Of a DNA stretch of 64,000 nucleotides, positions 16,198-25,033 are shown one piece after another (within the stretch, counting starts at the first letter, position 1; the number at the start of each line of letters is the position of its first letter). The notes beneath the pieces are model-generated. The model saw only the letters and a list, made by a program, of their open reading frames with translations. It searched no databases and had not been told where the DNA came from. The position numbers were made by a program, and so were the translations under genes. Source of the DNA: [Clostridium] citroniae WAL-17108 (GTDB lineage Bacteria > Bacillota > Clostridia > Lachnospirales > Lachnospiraceae); the NCBI RefSeq assembly GCF_000233455.1, contig NZ_JH376421.1, positions 124,001-188,000 on the forward strand, in the 5' to 3' direction.

Positions 16198-17604
16198 CTA
16201 AACGATCCCATTCAGTTCCTGATACATATCCTTGGCATAGCTGTCTGTCATTCCGCAAATATAATCCGTGACCAGCAGCAGGCGCAGATACAGTTTTTCC
16301 TCCTCGCTCCTGCCCTTTGAGCAGAGGGAGTATATCTTCTTATAATTATCGGAAATAAGGGAAACCATCTTTCTCTGCACCTGTGTCATGGCCAGGTCCG
16401 TATCCCACGGGATCACCCCGTCCACGAACCGGTCCAAAAGGAAGCTAAAGATGGTTTGTGCCGCGATCTCCAGCTTCAGGATGGGCCTGGTATCAAAGGC
16501 ATACCTGTAGGCAATGTCCCCCAATGCCTCCATCAGTAGCTCCACATCGGTTCCCGCAAACATATCTTTTCCATAGGTTCCATCCATGATGGCCCCGTAA
16601 TGCTCCGTAAAACAGTCCGTTACCCCTGCGATCATCTGTCCCTGGGCGCTTATGATCCAGTTTTGTACCGCATACTGGTCCGGGCCGCTGTAGCCCCGTT
16701 CCACACCCTTGTGGTAGCGCTCCTCCAGCCAGGATACGATCTGCCGGTACCGGTCCGTCTGCCTGTCCGCACAGAATCCCTTCAGCTCCGCCAAAAGGCG
16801 GTCATAGGAAATGCAGCCCTTTTTCACCGCATCCTCTATATCCGCTGTCTTATATGCAATATCATCCGCCGCTTCCAGAAGAAAGGTGAGGGGATGGCGC
16901 CTGCCGCAGGTACCCGTGGACTGCTGCACGTCCTCAAAGTTGTCTTTATCTGCATAGAAATATCCCATTTTCTTGGTCCGGATATCGCCGCTGTCCTTAC
17001 AGATCTCCAGGGAAGATACCGGATACTTGATAATGGTTCCCAGCAGGGCCTTTGTCAGGTTCATACCGTGCTCATCCACCAAAAAATGCAGCCGCGTAAC
17101 CACACGGAACGCCTGGGTATTGCCCTCAAAGTTAAAAAAATCAAGGAGCATCTGGGGTTCCAGTATCTGGCTGATGGGTCTTCCCTTAAAATTGAGCCTG
17201 CTCAGATTCTGTTTAAACCAGTCCTGAATAGAAGTCTCCCCAAAATGTCCAAAGGGCGGGTTTCCAATGTCATGGATCAGCCCGGCGCACTGAAGTATGT
17301 CGCACACAGCGGCCTTGTGTTCAGGCAAAAATGTCTCGTCCTTGATCCTGGTACGGATGCTCTCGGAAATATTCTGTCCCAGGGACTTGGCCAGAGAGGA
17401 CACCTCCAGGGAGTGGGTAAGCCTTGTCCTCACAAAATCACTCCTGTCCAGCGGAAACACCTGGGTCTTGTCCTGAAGGCGGCGGAAGGAGGCGCTTCCG
17501 ATGATGCGGTGGTAATCCTTCTCAAACTCCGTGCGCAGGTCTGCGGATGATATTTTTTTATAACTCCGGATTCTGTCATCACAGAGCAGTGTATTCCAGT
17601 TCAT
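16198..17604 (-). CDS. dgt: Deoxyguanosinetriphosphate triphosphohydrolase (dGTPase)
   Basis: 468-residue HD-superfamily enzyme that hydrolyses dGTP to deoxyguanosine and triphosphate, shaping dNTP pools. Metal ligands are visible as His64 (RLTHSLEV) and His111-Asp112 (LIHDIGNPPFGH); a further Asp is present in LLEAADDIAY. The N-terminal stretch IIGSASFRRLQDKTQVFPL is characteristic of bacterial dGTPases. It is divergent from the pentose phosphate operon. Downstream lie DUF2809 and the SorC-type gene in the same direction. Confidence 0.93.
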   Translation of the reverse strand: MNWNTLLCDDRIRSYKKISSADLRTEFEKDYHRIIGSASFRRLQDKTQVFPLDRSDFVRTRLTHSLEVSSLAKSLGQNISESIRTRIKDETFLPEHKAAVCDILQCAGLIHDIGNPPFGHFGETSIQDWFKQNLSRLNFKGRPISQILEPQMLLDFFNFEGNTQAFRVVTRLHFLVDEHGMNLTKALLGTIIKYPVSSLEICKDSGDIRTKKMGYFYADKDNFEDVQQSTGTCGRRHPLTFLLEAADDIAYKTADIEDAVKKGCISYDRLLAELKGFCADRQTDRYRQIVSWLEERYHKGVERGYSGPDQYAVQNWIISAQGQMIAGVTDCFTEHYGAIMDGTYGKDMFAGTDVELLMEALGDIAYRYAFDTRPILKLEIAAQTIFSFLLDRFVDGVIPWDTDLAMTQVQRKMVSLISDNYKKIYSLCSKGRSEEEKLYLRLLLVTDYICGMTDSYAKDMYQELNGIV

Positions 17605-17881
17605 GGCCTGTCTCCTTTTTGTTTTCTATCTCTATTATCAACAAATTAAGGAAAAATGCAAATAGTATTGGAAAAGAATTTCTAACTTTCCATAAACAGC
17701 GGATACCGGTTCTCCCTGCCGCACTCCCCTTCCTTTACCAGCAGCATCTCATCCTCAGGGTAATGCTTTTATTCAGAAAATTTCTCAACAGGACTCCGTG
17801 CAAAAGGCACATAACCCTGTAAATATCAGGGAATACTGGATTATCGGCTGAATGTTACATTTTTAATATTTCATTTGGCTC

Positions 17882-17943
17882 TTGACATATGTTACTGTAA
17901 CTTTTATAATTACAATTAGTAACTGTAAAGTAATCAGTAACAG
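17882..17943 (+). promoter_or_regulatory. Consensus promoter with GTTAC/GTAAC operators for the pentose phosphate operon
   Basis: -35 TTGACA (17882-17887), 17-bp spacer, -10 TATAAT (17905-17910): both boxes are perfect. The inverted repeat GTTACTGTAAC (17891-17901) fills the spacer. Two more GTAAC elements follow (17919-17923 and about 17937-17941), so a promoter this strong is probably held down by a repressor. The rest of the 360-bp gap (17605-17881) shows no supported gene. Confidence 0.78.
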
Positions 17944-17964
17944 ATAGCATAGAAAGGATCTCAC

Positions 17965-18936
17965 ATGAATAAACTCACCGGTTATCTGGGCACTTACGCC
18001 TCACCTGAAAGTCTGGGCATATACCGTTTCTCCCTTGACCTGAAGGATGGCTCCCTGTCCCGGCCCGAACTCTATTATAATGCCCCGGACTGTAAGTACC
18101 TGTCCCTGGACGGCACAATGCTGGCCGCCCCGGAGAAAAGAGGCGGCCTTGCAGGGGTCTGCCTGCTGGACATCAGCGCTAAGGAGCCTGTTCTTATAGG
18201 GGAAGCCTTCCACGAAACAGCGCCTGCTTGTTATGTAACACAGGATTGCGGACACCTGTACACTGCCAATTACCACGAAGGCTCTGTTCTGGTATATGAC
18301 AGATCTCCCGAGGGGATCAAGCTGGCAAAGCGTATCCATATTGCACCCAAAGCCGGCTGTCACCAGATTCTCCTCTATGACCATTATATGCTGGTTCCCT
18401 GTCTGTTACTTGACTCAGTGAAAATATATGACTGCGACAGGGACTATTCCCTTGTGGGAGAGCTGACATTTCCAAGGGGCACAGGCCCCCGCCATGGAAT
18501 ATTTGATCCCTTCCATCATAGACTGTTCCTGGTCAGCGAACTGAGCAATCAGGTGTTCCTGTACCAGGCAGGAGAAACCGATCCACGGGAAGTATACCCC
18601 ATCCTGCCCCAGGGAGCAGTATACCGTGACCCCCCTGCATCAGCAGCAGTCCGGTTGTCCCCGGACGGGCGCTTCCTGTATGTATCCACCCGTTTTGCCG
18701 ACCTGATCACTGTCTATTCCATAGACGGATCCGGACTGCACCAAATCCAGCAGGCCGGCTGCGGCGGGGTCCATCCCCGGGATATCATCCTTACACCGGA
18801 CGGCAGGTACCTGCTTTCCGTGAACCGTACCAGGGGAGGCCTTGTATGCTTTGGCCTTGACCCTGAAAGCGGACGCATCCTTGGCCTGTGTTCCCGTGTT
18901 CCCGCCCCGGAGGCAGTATCCGTGGTGCTTGCATAA
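17965..18936 (+). CDS. pgl: Lactonase-family beta-propeller protein, probable 6-phosphogluconolactonase
   Basis: 323 residues, seven-bladed propeller of the YbhE/lactonase family. Repeated blade signatures are visible, such as LSPDGRFLYVSTR and LTPDGRYLLSVNR, plus TGPRHGIFDP, which carries the Arg/His expected near the lactone site. It would hydrolyse 6-phosphogluconolactone to 6-phosphogluconate. The assignment is strongly supported by the following gnd and zwf genes: together they encode all three enzymes of the oxidative pentose phosphate branch. The gene lies behind a perfect sigma-A promoter; GAAAGGAT precedes the ATG. Confidence 0.9.
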   Translation: MNKLTGYLGTYASPESLGIYRFSLDLKDGSLSRPELYYNAPDCKYLSLDGTMLAAPEKRGGLAGVCLLDISAKEPVLIGEAFHETAPACYVTQDCGHLYTANYHEGSVLVYDRSPEGIKLAKRIHIAPKAGCHQILLYDHYMLVPCLLLDSVKIYDCDRDYSLVGELTFPRGTGPRHGIFDPFHHRLFLVSELSNQVFLYQAGETDPREVYPILPQGAVYRDPPASAAVRLSPDGRFLYVSTRFADLITVYSIDGSGLHQIQQAGCGGVHPRDIILTPDGRYLLSVNRTRGGLVCFGLDPESGRILGLCSRVPAPEAVSVVLA

Positions 18937-19027
18937 GATGCCGCTGCATTGATGGCTGAAAAACAGCCGCAAAGACAGATGCTTGGGAGCCCCCGAGAGT
19001 ACAAATAAATAATATGGAGGAATTAAC

Positions 19028-20446
19028 ATGACAAAGATTGATATTGGAATTATCGGCCTGTCCGTTATGGGGCGCAGCCTTGCCCTTAATATGGCGGACC
19101 ATGGATTTAAAGTTGGAGGTTACAACCGCAGCGCTGCTGTCACAAAACAGGTGGTGCAAGAGCATCCCCATGAGAACCTGGTCCCATTTTATGACCTGGA
19201 GGCACTTATATCCTCCCTCACCCCTCCCAGAAGGGTCATGCTGATGATCCAGGCCGGCAAACCTGTGGACGCGGTCATCGGCCAGCTGGCGCCGCTCCTG
19301 GAGCAGGGTGACATCATTATGGATGGAGGCAACTCCTTTTACGGGGATACCGTGAGACGGGCCAGGGAATTGGAAGAAAAAGGGATCCACTATCTGGGTG
19401 TGGGCATTTCCGGAGGGGAAGAAGGAGCAAGATTCGGTCCATCCATCATGCCCGGAGGCAATGGGGAGGCCTATGAGTCCGTACGTCCCATCCTGGAAGC
19501 CATTGCGGCCAGGGCAATGGGAGAACCCTGCTGCGCCTACATCGGGCCGGATGGCGCCGGACATTATGTAAAAATGGTCCACAACGGCATTGAATACGCC
19601 GACATGCAGCTGATCGCGGAATCCTATCTTCTCCTGAAATATGTGGGCGGCTTTACCAACGAGGAGCTGGCGGACACCTTCCATTCCTGGGATCAGGGTG
19701 AACTGCACAGTTATCTCATCGGCATCACCGCTGATATTTTCAGGGAGCAGGATGACCTGGGCCAGGGCCGGCTCATCGACTCCATCCTGGACAGCGCCAA
19801 GCAGAAGGGCACAGGAAGATGGGCCAGCATAGAAGCCTTAAAGCAGGGTGTGGACATCTCCATGATCACCTCCGCCTGCGCGGCCCGCATCATGTCCAAC
19901 CACCTGGAATCAAGGGAAAAGGCCGCCCGGCTGATCCCTTCCCCTGATCTGCGGATTGCACAGGACAAAAAAGCATTTGCCCACATGGTCCGCGCAGCCT
20001 TATATACCGGAAAGATCATCGCATATGCCCAGGGGTTTGCCCTGATGCAGGATGCTTCCAGTCAGTATGGGTGGAATCTGGACTTAGGCAGGATCGCTGC
20101 CATTTTCCGGGCCGGATGCATTATCCAGGCCGCCTTCCTGAATGATATCACCCACGCATTTGAGGCAGAGGATAAGCCGGAGAACCTGATATTCGACACC
20201 TTTTTCCTGTCCAGGGTCAATGAGCACCAGGACAGCCTGCGCACAGCGGTATCCACAGGCGTGTTAAACGGACTTCCCGTTCCCGCCCTCTGCAACGCGG
20301 TATCCTATCTGGATGCGTTCCGGGCAAAGGCTGCAGGAGCCAACCTGATCCAGGCCCAGCGGGACTGTTTTGGCGCCCACACCTATGAAAGGACGGACCG
20401 CCAAGGCACATTCCACCACCAATGGAGGAAAACAGATGAAAATTGA
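19028..20446 (+). CDS. gnd: 6-phosphogluconate dehydrogenase (decarboxylating)
   Basis: 472 residues, standard length. The N-terminal cofactor domain contains GLSVMGRSLALNMADHG and YNRS. Substrate/catalytic signatures are DGGNSFYGDT, GISGGEEGARFGPSIMPGG and HYVKMVHNGIEY, with the catalytic Lys. The C-terminal FGAHTYERTDRQGTFHHQW tail completes the active site of the partner subunit. It converts 6-phosphogluconate to ribulose-5-phosphate, CO2 and NADPH. Its last 11 bases overlap the start of zwf. The product feeds ribulose-phosphate epimerase, a family member of which is encoded at 9760. Confidence 0.96.
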   Translation: MTKIDIGIIGLSVMGRSLALNMADHGFKVGGYNRSAAVTKQVVQEHPHENLVPFYDLEALISSLTPPRRVMLMIQAGKPVDAVIGQLAPLLEQGDIIMDGGNSFYGDTVRRARELEEKGIHYLGVGISGGEEGARFGPSIMPGGNGEAYESVRPILEAIAARAMGEPCCAYIGPDGAGHYVKMVHNGIEYADMQLIAESYLLLKYVGGFTNEELADTFHSWDQGELHSYLIGITADIFREQDDLGQGRLIDSILDSAKQKGTGRWASIEALKQGVDISMITSACAARIMSNHLESREKAARLIPSPDLRIAQDKKAFAHMVRAALYTGKIIAYAQGFALMQDASSQYGWNLDLGRIAAIFRAGCIIQAAFLNDITHAFEAEDKPENLIFDTFFLSRVNEHQDSLRTAVSTGVLNGLPVPALCNAVSYLDAFRAKAAGANLIQAQRDCFGAHTYERTDRQGTFHHQWRKTDEN

Positions 20447-21830
20447 CACAAATATTACCATTTTCGGCGGCACTGGAGACCTGACGTTCCGCAAGCTTCT
20501 TCCCGCGCTGTACACCATGGTTCTCACGGGCAAGCTTCCGAATGCCAGCCGAATCGTCATCATCGGACGCCGGGATTATGACAGCGGCAGCTACCGCAGG
20601 GCGGCCAGGGACTGGGTGGAGAAATTCACCCGGCTCCCCTTTAAGGAAGACAGCTTTTTGCAGTTTGCAGAAAAACTGTATTACTATCAAATGAATTTTT
20701 CTGATATCAATGCCTACCAGGGCCTGGATGCATATTACAGGGAGCAGGATATTGGTTCCCACATCTTTTATTACGCGGTGGCTCCCCGCTTTTTCAGCGT
20801 CATCACCCAGGGACTCAAGGAAGTAAAAGGCTCTGAGAACGGCAAGGTCATCCTGGAAAAACCCTTTGGCGAAAACCTGGCCTCGGCAGCGGCCCTGAAC
20901 AAGGAACTGGAAGCTCACTTCGGAGCCAGGGGGATCTACCGGATCGACCACTATCTGGGCAAGGAAATGGTCCGCAACATCCAGGCTATCCGGTTTGCGA
21001 ACCCCATCTTCACAGATGTGTGGAACTCACGTTACATTGAGTCCGTACAGATTTCAGCCCTGGAGGATATGGGCGTGGAGACCCGCGGCGGATACTATGA
21101 CGCCAGCGGCGCGCTAAAGGACATGGTGCAGAACCATCTGCTGCAGATCCTGTCCATCATGGCCATGGAAGAACCCGGTGAAATGACCCCAAAGGGGCTG
21201 CACGATGCCCAGCTGGATGTATTCACATCCCTGCGTCAGGCTGATGAGGAGTCCATCAGCGACATGCTGGTACTTGGCCAGTATGACGGCTACCGGCAGG
21301 AACCGCTTGTCAAACCGGATTCCAAAACCGAAACCTTTGCGGCCTTAAAGCTGTTTATTGACAACACCCGCTGGAAAGGGACCCCATTTTATATACGCAC
21401 GGGCAAAAAGACAGGGATGCGGGAGATTGAACTTTCCGTGATCTTCCGCCGGCCATACGCCCAGGTGGAGCCCAATGTGCTGATCATCAAGATCCAGCCC
21501 ACCGAGGGCGTCTACCTGCAGTTTAATATCAAGCGGCCCGGGGATACGGACGATATCATTCCCACCAAAATGGACTTTTGCCAGAACTGCAACCTGGTCC
21601 ATCAGCTTAACACGCCTGAGGCATATGAGCGCCTGATCACTGCCTGCATTGAGGGTGAAAGCTCCTGGTTCTCCCAGTGGGACCAGATCGAACTCTGCTG
21701 GAATTATGTGAGCAGGCTGAAGAAGCTGTATTCAGATACGGACCTGCCTTTGTACTCCTATGTTCCGGGAACCCCCGGGCCCGGGGAAGCTGAGAGGATG
21801 CTTGGGCAGGGGGAGCATTGGCTTTTGTAG
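20436..21830 (+). CDS. zwf: Glucose-6-phosphate 1-dehydrogenase
   Basis: 464 residues. The cofactor loop is GGTGDLTFRK (residues 11-20) and the active-site signature RIDHYLGKE (169-177) is intact; EKPFGENL is also conserved. It catalyses the first oxidative step of the pentose phosphate pathway. The ATG at 20436 is chosen because GGAGGA lies 6 bp upstream inside gnd; a longer in-frame opening from 20370 has no ribosome site and would overlap gnd further. The 11-bp overlap with gnd indicates coupling. The gene ends 23 bp from the convergent MATE gene with no obvious terminator. Confidence 0.96.
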   Translation: MKIDTNITIFGGTGDLTFRKLLPALYTMVLTGKLPNASRIVIIGRRDYDSGSYRRAARDWVEKFTRLPFKEDSFLQFAEKLYYYQMNFSDINAYQGLDAYYREQDIGSHIFYYAVAPRFFSVITQGLKEVKGSENGKVILEKPFGENLASAAALNKELEAHFGARGIYRIDHYLGKEMVRNIQAIRFANPIFTDVWNSRYIESVQISALEDMGVETRGGYYDASGALKDMVQNHLLQILSIMAMEEPGEMTPKGLHDAQLDVFTSLRQADEESISDMLVLGQYDGYRQEPLVKPDSKTETFAALKLFIDNTRWKGTPFYIRTGKKTGMREIELSVIFRRPYAQVEPNVLIIKIQPTEGVYLQFNIKRPGDTDDIIPTKMDFCQNCNLVHQLNTPEAYERLITACIEGESSWFSQWDQIELCWNYVSRLKKLYSDTDLPLYSYVPGTPGPGEAERMLGQGEHWLL

Positions 21831-21853
21831 GATTGGATACGCGGCATTCCTTC

Positions 21854-23182
21854 CTACAGTTCCTTGCGTACCCTCCCATAATATAAAAATCCAGCCAGAT
21901 CCGCCAGGATCCATCCAATGGGAACCGAGACCCAGATCCCGGTCACCCCAATGGATGGGACGGATGCCAGCGCATAAGCCAGCGCCACCCTGGTTCCCAG
22001 GGAGATCACGGTGAGGACCACGGACATCCCCGGCCTTCTGACAGCCCTGTACAGGCCATACAAAAGGAACAGGCATCCGATGCCCCAATAAAATGCCCCC
22101 TCGATCCTGAGATATCCCACGCCCACGGCCAGTATCTCCGTCTCCTGGGGCTGGACAAAGATCAGCATCAGCTGTTTTGCAAATATCCATACAATGGCTG
22201 ATATAAAAAGACAGAAGGAAATGGATACAATAACCGCGCTTTTGATCCCGGCCTTGATCCTGTCCCGTTTGCCGGCTCCGTAATTTTGGGCTATGAATGT
22301 GGAAAAGGCATTTCCAAAGTCCTGCACCGGCATATAGGCAAAGGAATCTATTTTTACAGCTGCCGCAAATGCAGCCATTACCACGGTCCCAAAACTGTTT
22401 ACAAGGCCCTGCACCATCAGTATGCCGAAGTTCATCACCGACTGCTGGGCGCAGGTAAGAAATGAAAACTGGGATATTTCCCCAAGGACACGGCGGTCCA
22501 TTCTCATATGGCTTTTTCCGATCCTGAACTCGGGCATTTTTACAAACGTATAGATTCCGATACCGACCCCTGACACAAACTGGGCGATCACCGTTGCCCC
22601 GGCCGCGCCCCCAACGCCCCAGTGGAATACCAGGACAAAGACCAGGTCCAGGATTACGTTGAGCACTGCCGCAATGCCTAAAAACACCAGCGGGATAAAG
22701 GAATTTCCCACCGCGCGCAAAAGGGATGCAAAAAAATTATACAGGAATACTGCAAATATCCCATAAAATATGATCCACAGATACTCCCGCATCAGGGCAT
22801 ACAGTTCACCCGGCACACACAAAAGCCTCATGATCGGGTCGATGAACAGAAACACACCTGCATTTACCGCCAATGCAACTGCCGCTATCATAACAAAGGA
22901 GACAAATATGCTGTTCTTAAGCATATCCGAATTTTTCTCCCCGAACCGGAGGGAAAACACGGCCCCGCTCCCCATACTCAGTCCCAGAAGGATAGAGGTA
23001 AGAAATGTCATCAGCGCATAGGCCGCTCCCACGGCAGCCAATGCATTCGCCCCCAGATAACGCCCTACGATCAGGGTATCCGCTATGTTATAAAATTGCT
23101 GCAAAAGATTGCCCAATATCATGGGCAGTGCAAACCGCAGCATGGTTCCTGTAATGCTTCCCACTGTCAAGTCTCTATGCAT
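21854..23182 (-). CDS. MATE-family efflux transporter
   Basis: 442-residue, twelve-helix cation-coupled multidrug/toxin exporter. The N-terminal region RFALPMILGNLLQQFYNIAD is typical, and the second half repeats the pattern around LTCAQQSVMNFGI and FISAIVW. The start at 23182 lies 1 bp after the upstream amidotransferase stop codon; a longer in-frame opening overlaps that gene and lacks support. Last gene of a three-gene operon with a gamma-glutamyl hydrolase-like and an arginase-family protein, so its cargo may be a nitrogen-rich metabolite made or released by them. Substrate unknown. Confidence 0.92.
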   Translation of the reverse strand: MHRDLTVGSITGTMLRFALPMILGNLLQQFYNIADTLIVGRYLGANALAAVGAAYALMTFLTSILLGLSMGSGAVFSLRFGEKNSDMLKNSIFVSFVMIAAVALAVNAGVFLFIDPIMRLLCVPGELYALMREYLWIIFYGIFAVFLYNFFASLLRAVGNSFIPLVFLGIAAVLNVILDLVFVLVFHWGVGGAAGATVIAQFVSGVGIGIYTFVKMPEFRIGKSHMRMDRRVLGEISQFSFLTCAQQSVMNFGILMVQGLVNSFGTVVMAAFAAAVKIDSFAYMPVQDFGNAFSTFIAQNYGAGKRDRIKAGIKSAVIVSISFCLFISAIVWIFAKQLMLIFVQPQETEILAVGVGYLRIEGAFYWGIGCLFLLYGLYRAVRRPGMSVVLTVISLGTRVALAYALASVPSIGVTGIWVSVPIGWILADLAGFLYYGRVRKEL

Positions 23183-23183
23183 G

Positions 23184-23891
23184 TCACTTACATCCTTCAA
23201 CAAATTCTCTGAATATTTTTCCCGAGTCCCGGTCTTCCCGACCCATAAACTCCGGGTGCCACTGAATGGCCTGTATGTATCTCTTATCCCGGGCATAGAT
23301 TCCTTCCACCAGCCCGTCCTCGGCCACGGCCGAGATTCCCAGTCCAGGCGCCAGCTTTTTGATCCCCTGATGGTGATAACTGTTTACTCCCAGTTCCCTC
23401 TTTTCCAGCAGCCGGAAAAGAGGTCCCTCCTCTGTCAGTTTCACCTGATGGCAGGGCCTGTCATAAGGAGGGCACATATGATGCTCTATCTCCTTTGACC
23501 CTTGAAACTGTGACGGCAGATCCTGGTACAAGGTTCCTCCCATGAGCACATTGATAAGCTGCAGGCCGCGGCAGATGCCCAGAACTGCCTTATCATCGTT
23601 CCATGCCAAATGAAAAATATATGTTTCCAGCTGATCCCTCTGACGGTTGGCAGGGCCGCAAAGGCTGCTTTCCGTCTCGCCGTACAGTTTAGGCGCCACA
23701 TCATGTCCCCCGGTAAACAGGTAGCCCCTGCACATGCTGTTGATTTGTTCTAAATCTCCCTTTTCCCATGTCAGGGGAAGCATCATGGGAATACCTCCCG
23801 CCCGGCGGATTCCCTCCATGTATCCCGGCACCATCCAGATACTGTCTTTTTTATCATCAAACAGGGGTATGACTCCAATTACAGGCTTCAT
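23184..23891 (-). CDS. Class I glutamine amidotransferase-like peptidase C26 (gamma-glutamyl-GABA hydrolase family)
   Basis: 235 residues. Catalytic nucleophile Cys107 in LGICRGLQ, histidine in QWHPEF and the oxyanion loop FTGGHDVAP are present, as in PuuD/peptidase C26. Such enzymes hydrolyse gamma-glutamyl amides of polyamines or GABA. The ATG at 23891 is chosen because GGAGG lies 8 bp upstream; upstream ATGs sit too close to it. It follows the arginase-family gene by 22 bp and is coupled to the MATE gene. Together with an arginase-fold hydrolase this suggests metabolism of guanidino or polyamine conjugates, but no substrate is proven. Confidence 0.88.
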   Translation of the reverse strand: MKPVIGVIPLFDDKKDSIWMVPGYMEGIRRAGGIPMMLPLTWEKGDLEQINSMCRGYLFTGGHDVAPKLYGETESSLCGPANRQRDQLETYIFHLAWNDDKAVLGICRGLQLINVLMGGTLYQDLPSQFQGSKEIEHHMCPPYDRPCHQVKLTEEGPLFRLLEKRELGVNSYHHQGIKKLAPGLGISAVAEDGLVEGIYARDKRYIQAIQWHPEFMGREDRDSGKIFREFVEGCK

Positions 23892-23913
23892 CCGCATTGC
23901 CTCCATTCCTTTT

Positions 23914-24777
23914 TTATGACACTATACCACATTTTTCCATAAAGCAACAGATAAGTTCCCTGTTTGTTTGATTATTAATGGAAATGTCCTCCCTGGCTTT
24001 TGCACTCTCCCTGTCTCCTTCCGGATCTTCGCCGCACACGTCCATGCCTATGATCCGGCGGCAGGAGGCGGCCGCACTGATACAGTCCAATAAAACGGAA
24101 CGTTTTGTACTCCCCTGGTTCCAGTTCGTCCTGGCATGATCCCGGCTCAGCACGTCTTTATCCACGGAAATATACAGGGGAAGGGAGGAGCTGCCCATCT
24201 GTTTCTTCCAAAAGCCCAGATCCGTCATATCATCCTCGCTGATCCACACCACCCTGACCTCTGCCATCCCTGATGCCGGCCCCGGCAGCGGAACCGGCAA
24301 TGGCCCCGGCAGCGGCCCTGACCGCTGCCCTGATGCCGCCCAGCTCTCCCCTGCAATCTCCCTCACGGCCTGGGCAGGCGGCCCTGCCAGCCACACGCGT
24401 TTCACCCTGGGATTATGCTCCAGTACTGTTTTGATCCATCCCCCGCAGGACAGGATATCCCCGAACATGGGGAGCTGCATATCCGTGTGATGGTCAAACA
24501 CAAGAAGTTCCATATCTTCCTCCACCTGGTCCAGCCAGATCTTGCTCAGATAATGGTAATTGCCTGAATCCAGGAAATGGATCCCCTCTTTCAGCTGTTT
24601 ATCCCTGATCCGTTCCCCGATCCGCGTTTCTGCCTCCTCATCACAGTAGCAGTTTGTCCCCAGTATATCCCTGCAGTCGATCCACAGGTGCTGCATGTCC
24701 TTATAGAAATCCTCTTTTTCGTACACCCCGGAAAAGTTCATAATAACCAGTTTTTTCCTATTTTCCACGGCAGCCAT
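23914..24777 (-). CDS. Arginase/agmatinase/ureohydrolase-family protein
   Basis: 287 residues. Manganese ligands of the ureohydrolase fold can be traced: His75 (DSGNYHYLS, replacing the usual GGDHS), Asp95/His97/Asp99 (FDHHTDMQ) and Asp206/Asp208 (SVDKDVL), with TNWNQG downstream. So metal binding looks intact, but the first motif deviates and the true substrate may not be arginine or agmatine. An unusual low-complexity insert, GPLPGPLPVPLPGPASG (residues 154-170), separates the two halves. First gene of the operon with the C26 hydrolase and MATE exporter. The start has GGGAG very close upstream, so the exact start is less sure. Confidence 0.82.
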   Translation of the reverse strand: MAAVENRKKLVIMNFSGVYEKEDFYKDMQHLWIDCRDILGTNCYCDEEAETRIGERIRDKQLKEGIHFLDSGNYHYLSKIWLDQVEEDMELLVFDHHTDMQLPMFGDILSCGGWIKTVLEHNPRVKRVWLAGPPAQAVREIAGESWAASGQRSGPLPGPLPVPLPGPASGMAEVRVVWISEDDMTDLGFWKKQMGSSSLPLYISVDKDVLSRDHARTNWNQGSTKRSVLLDCISAAASCRRIIGMDVCGEDPEGDRESAKAREDISINNQTNRELICCFMEKCGIVS

Positions 24778-24931
24778 TATCTCCCTTCTCTTTACTGTTT
24801 ACATTTCTGCTAAACATGCCATTTTGTGTTAAAAAGATGTTATAATAATAGTAATTATTATTGATTTAATTCATTTTATGTGATATAATATAAACATATA
24901 CATATTATCAAATGAACGTGGTAAAATCAAA

Positions 24932-24983
24932 CTATACCCTCAACGGACAAGGGGGACACACGCCCCTTGTCCGCTGAGGATAG
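24932..24983 (+). other. Large leader hairpin upstream of the flavin reductase-rubredoxin gene
   Basis: Left arm 24932-24954 (ending CAACGGACAAGGGG) pairs with right arm 24963-24983 (CCCCTTGTCCGCTGAGGATAG): about 20 base pairs with one mismatch and a small bulge around an 8-nt loop. No U-run follows, and no rightward gene precedes it, so it is not a plain terminator. It lies 50 bp before the start at 25034 and is a candidate 5' regulatory RNA element or protein-binding site. The rest of the 256-bp gap is AT-rich. Confidence 0.55.
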
Positions 24984-25033
24984 CAAACAGAATGTACCAA
25001 GTGCATCATATCCAAAACAGGAGGGTTATATTT

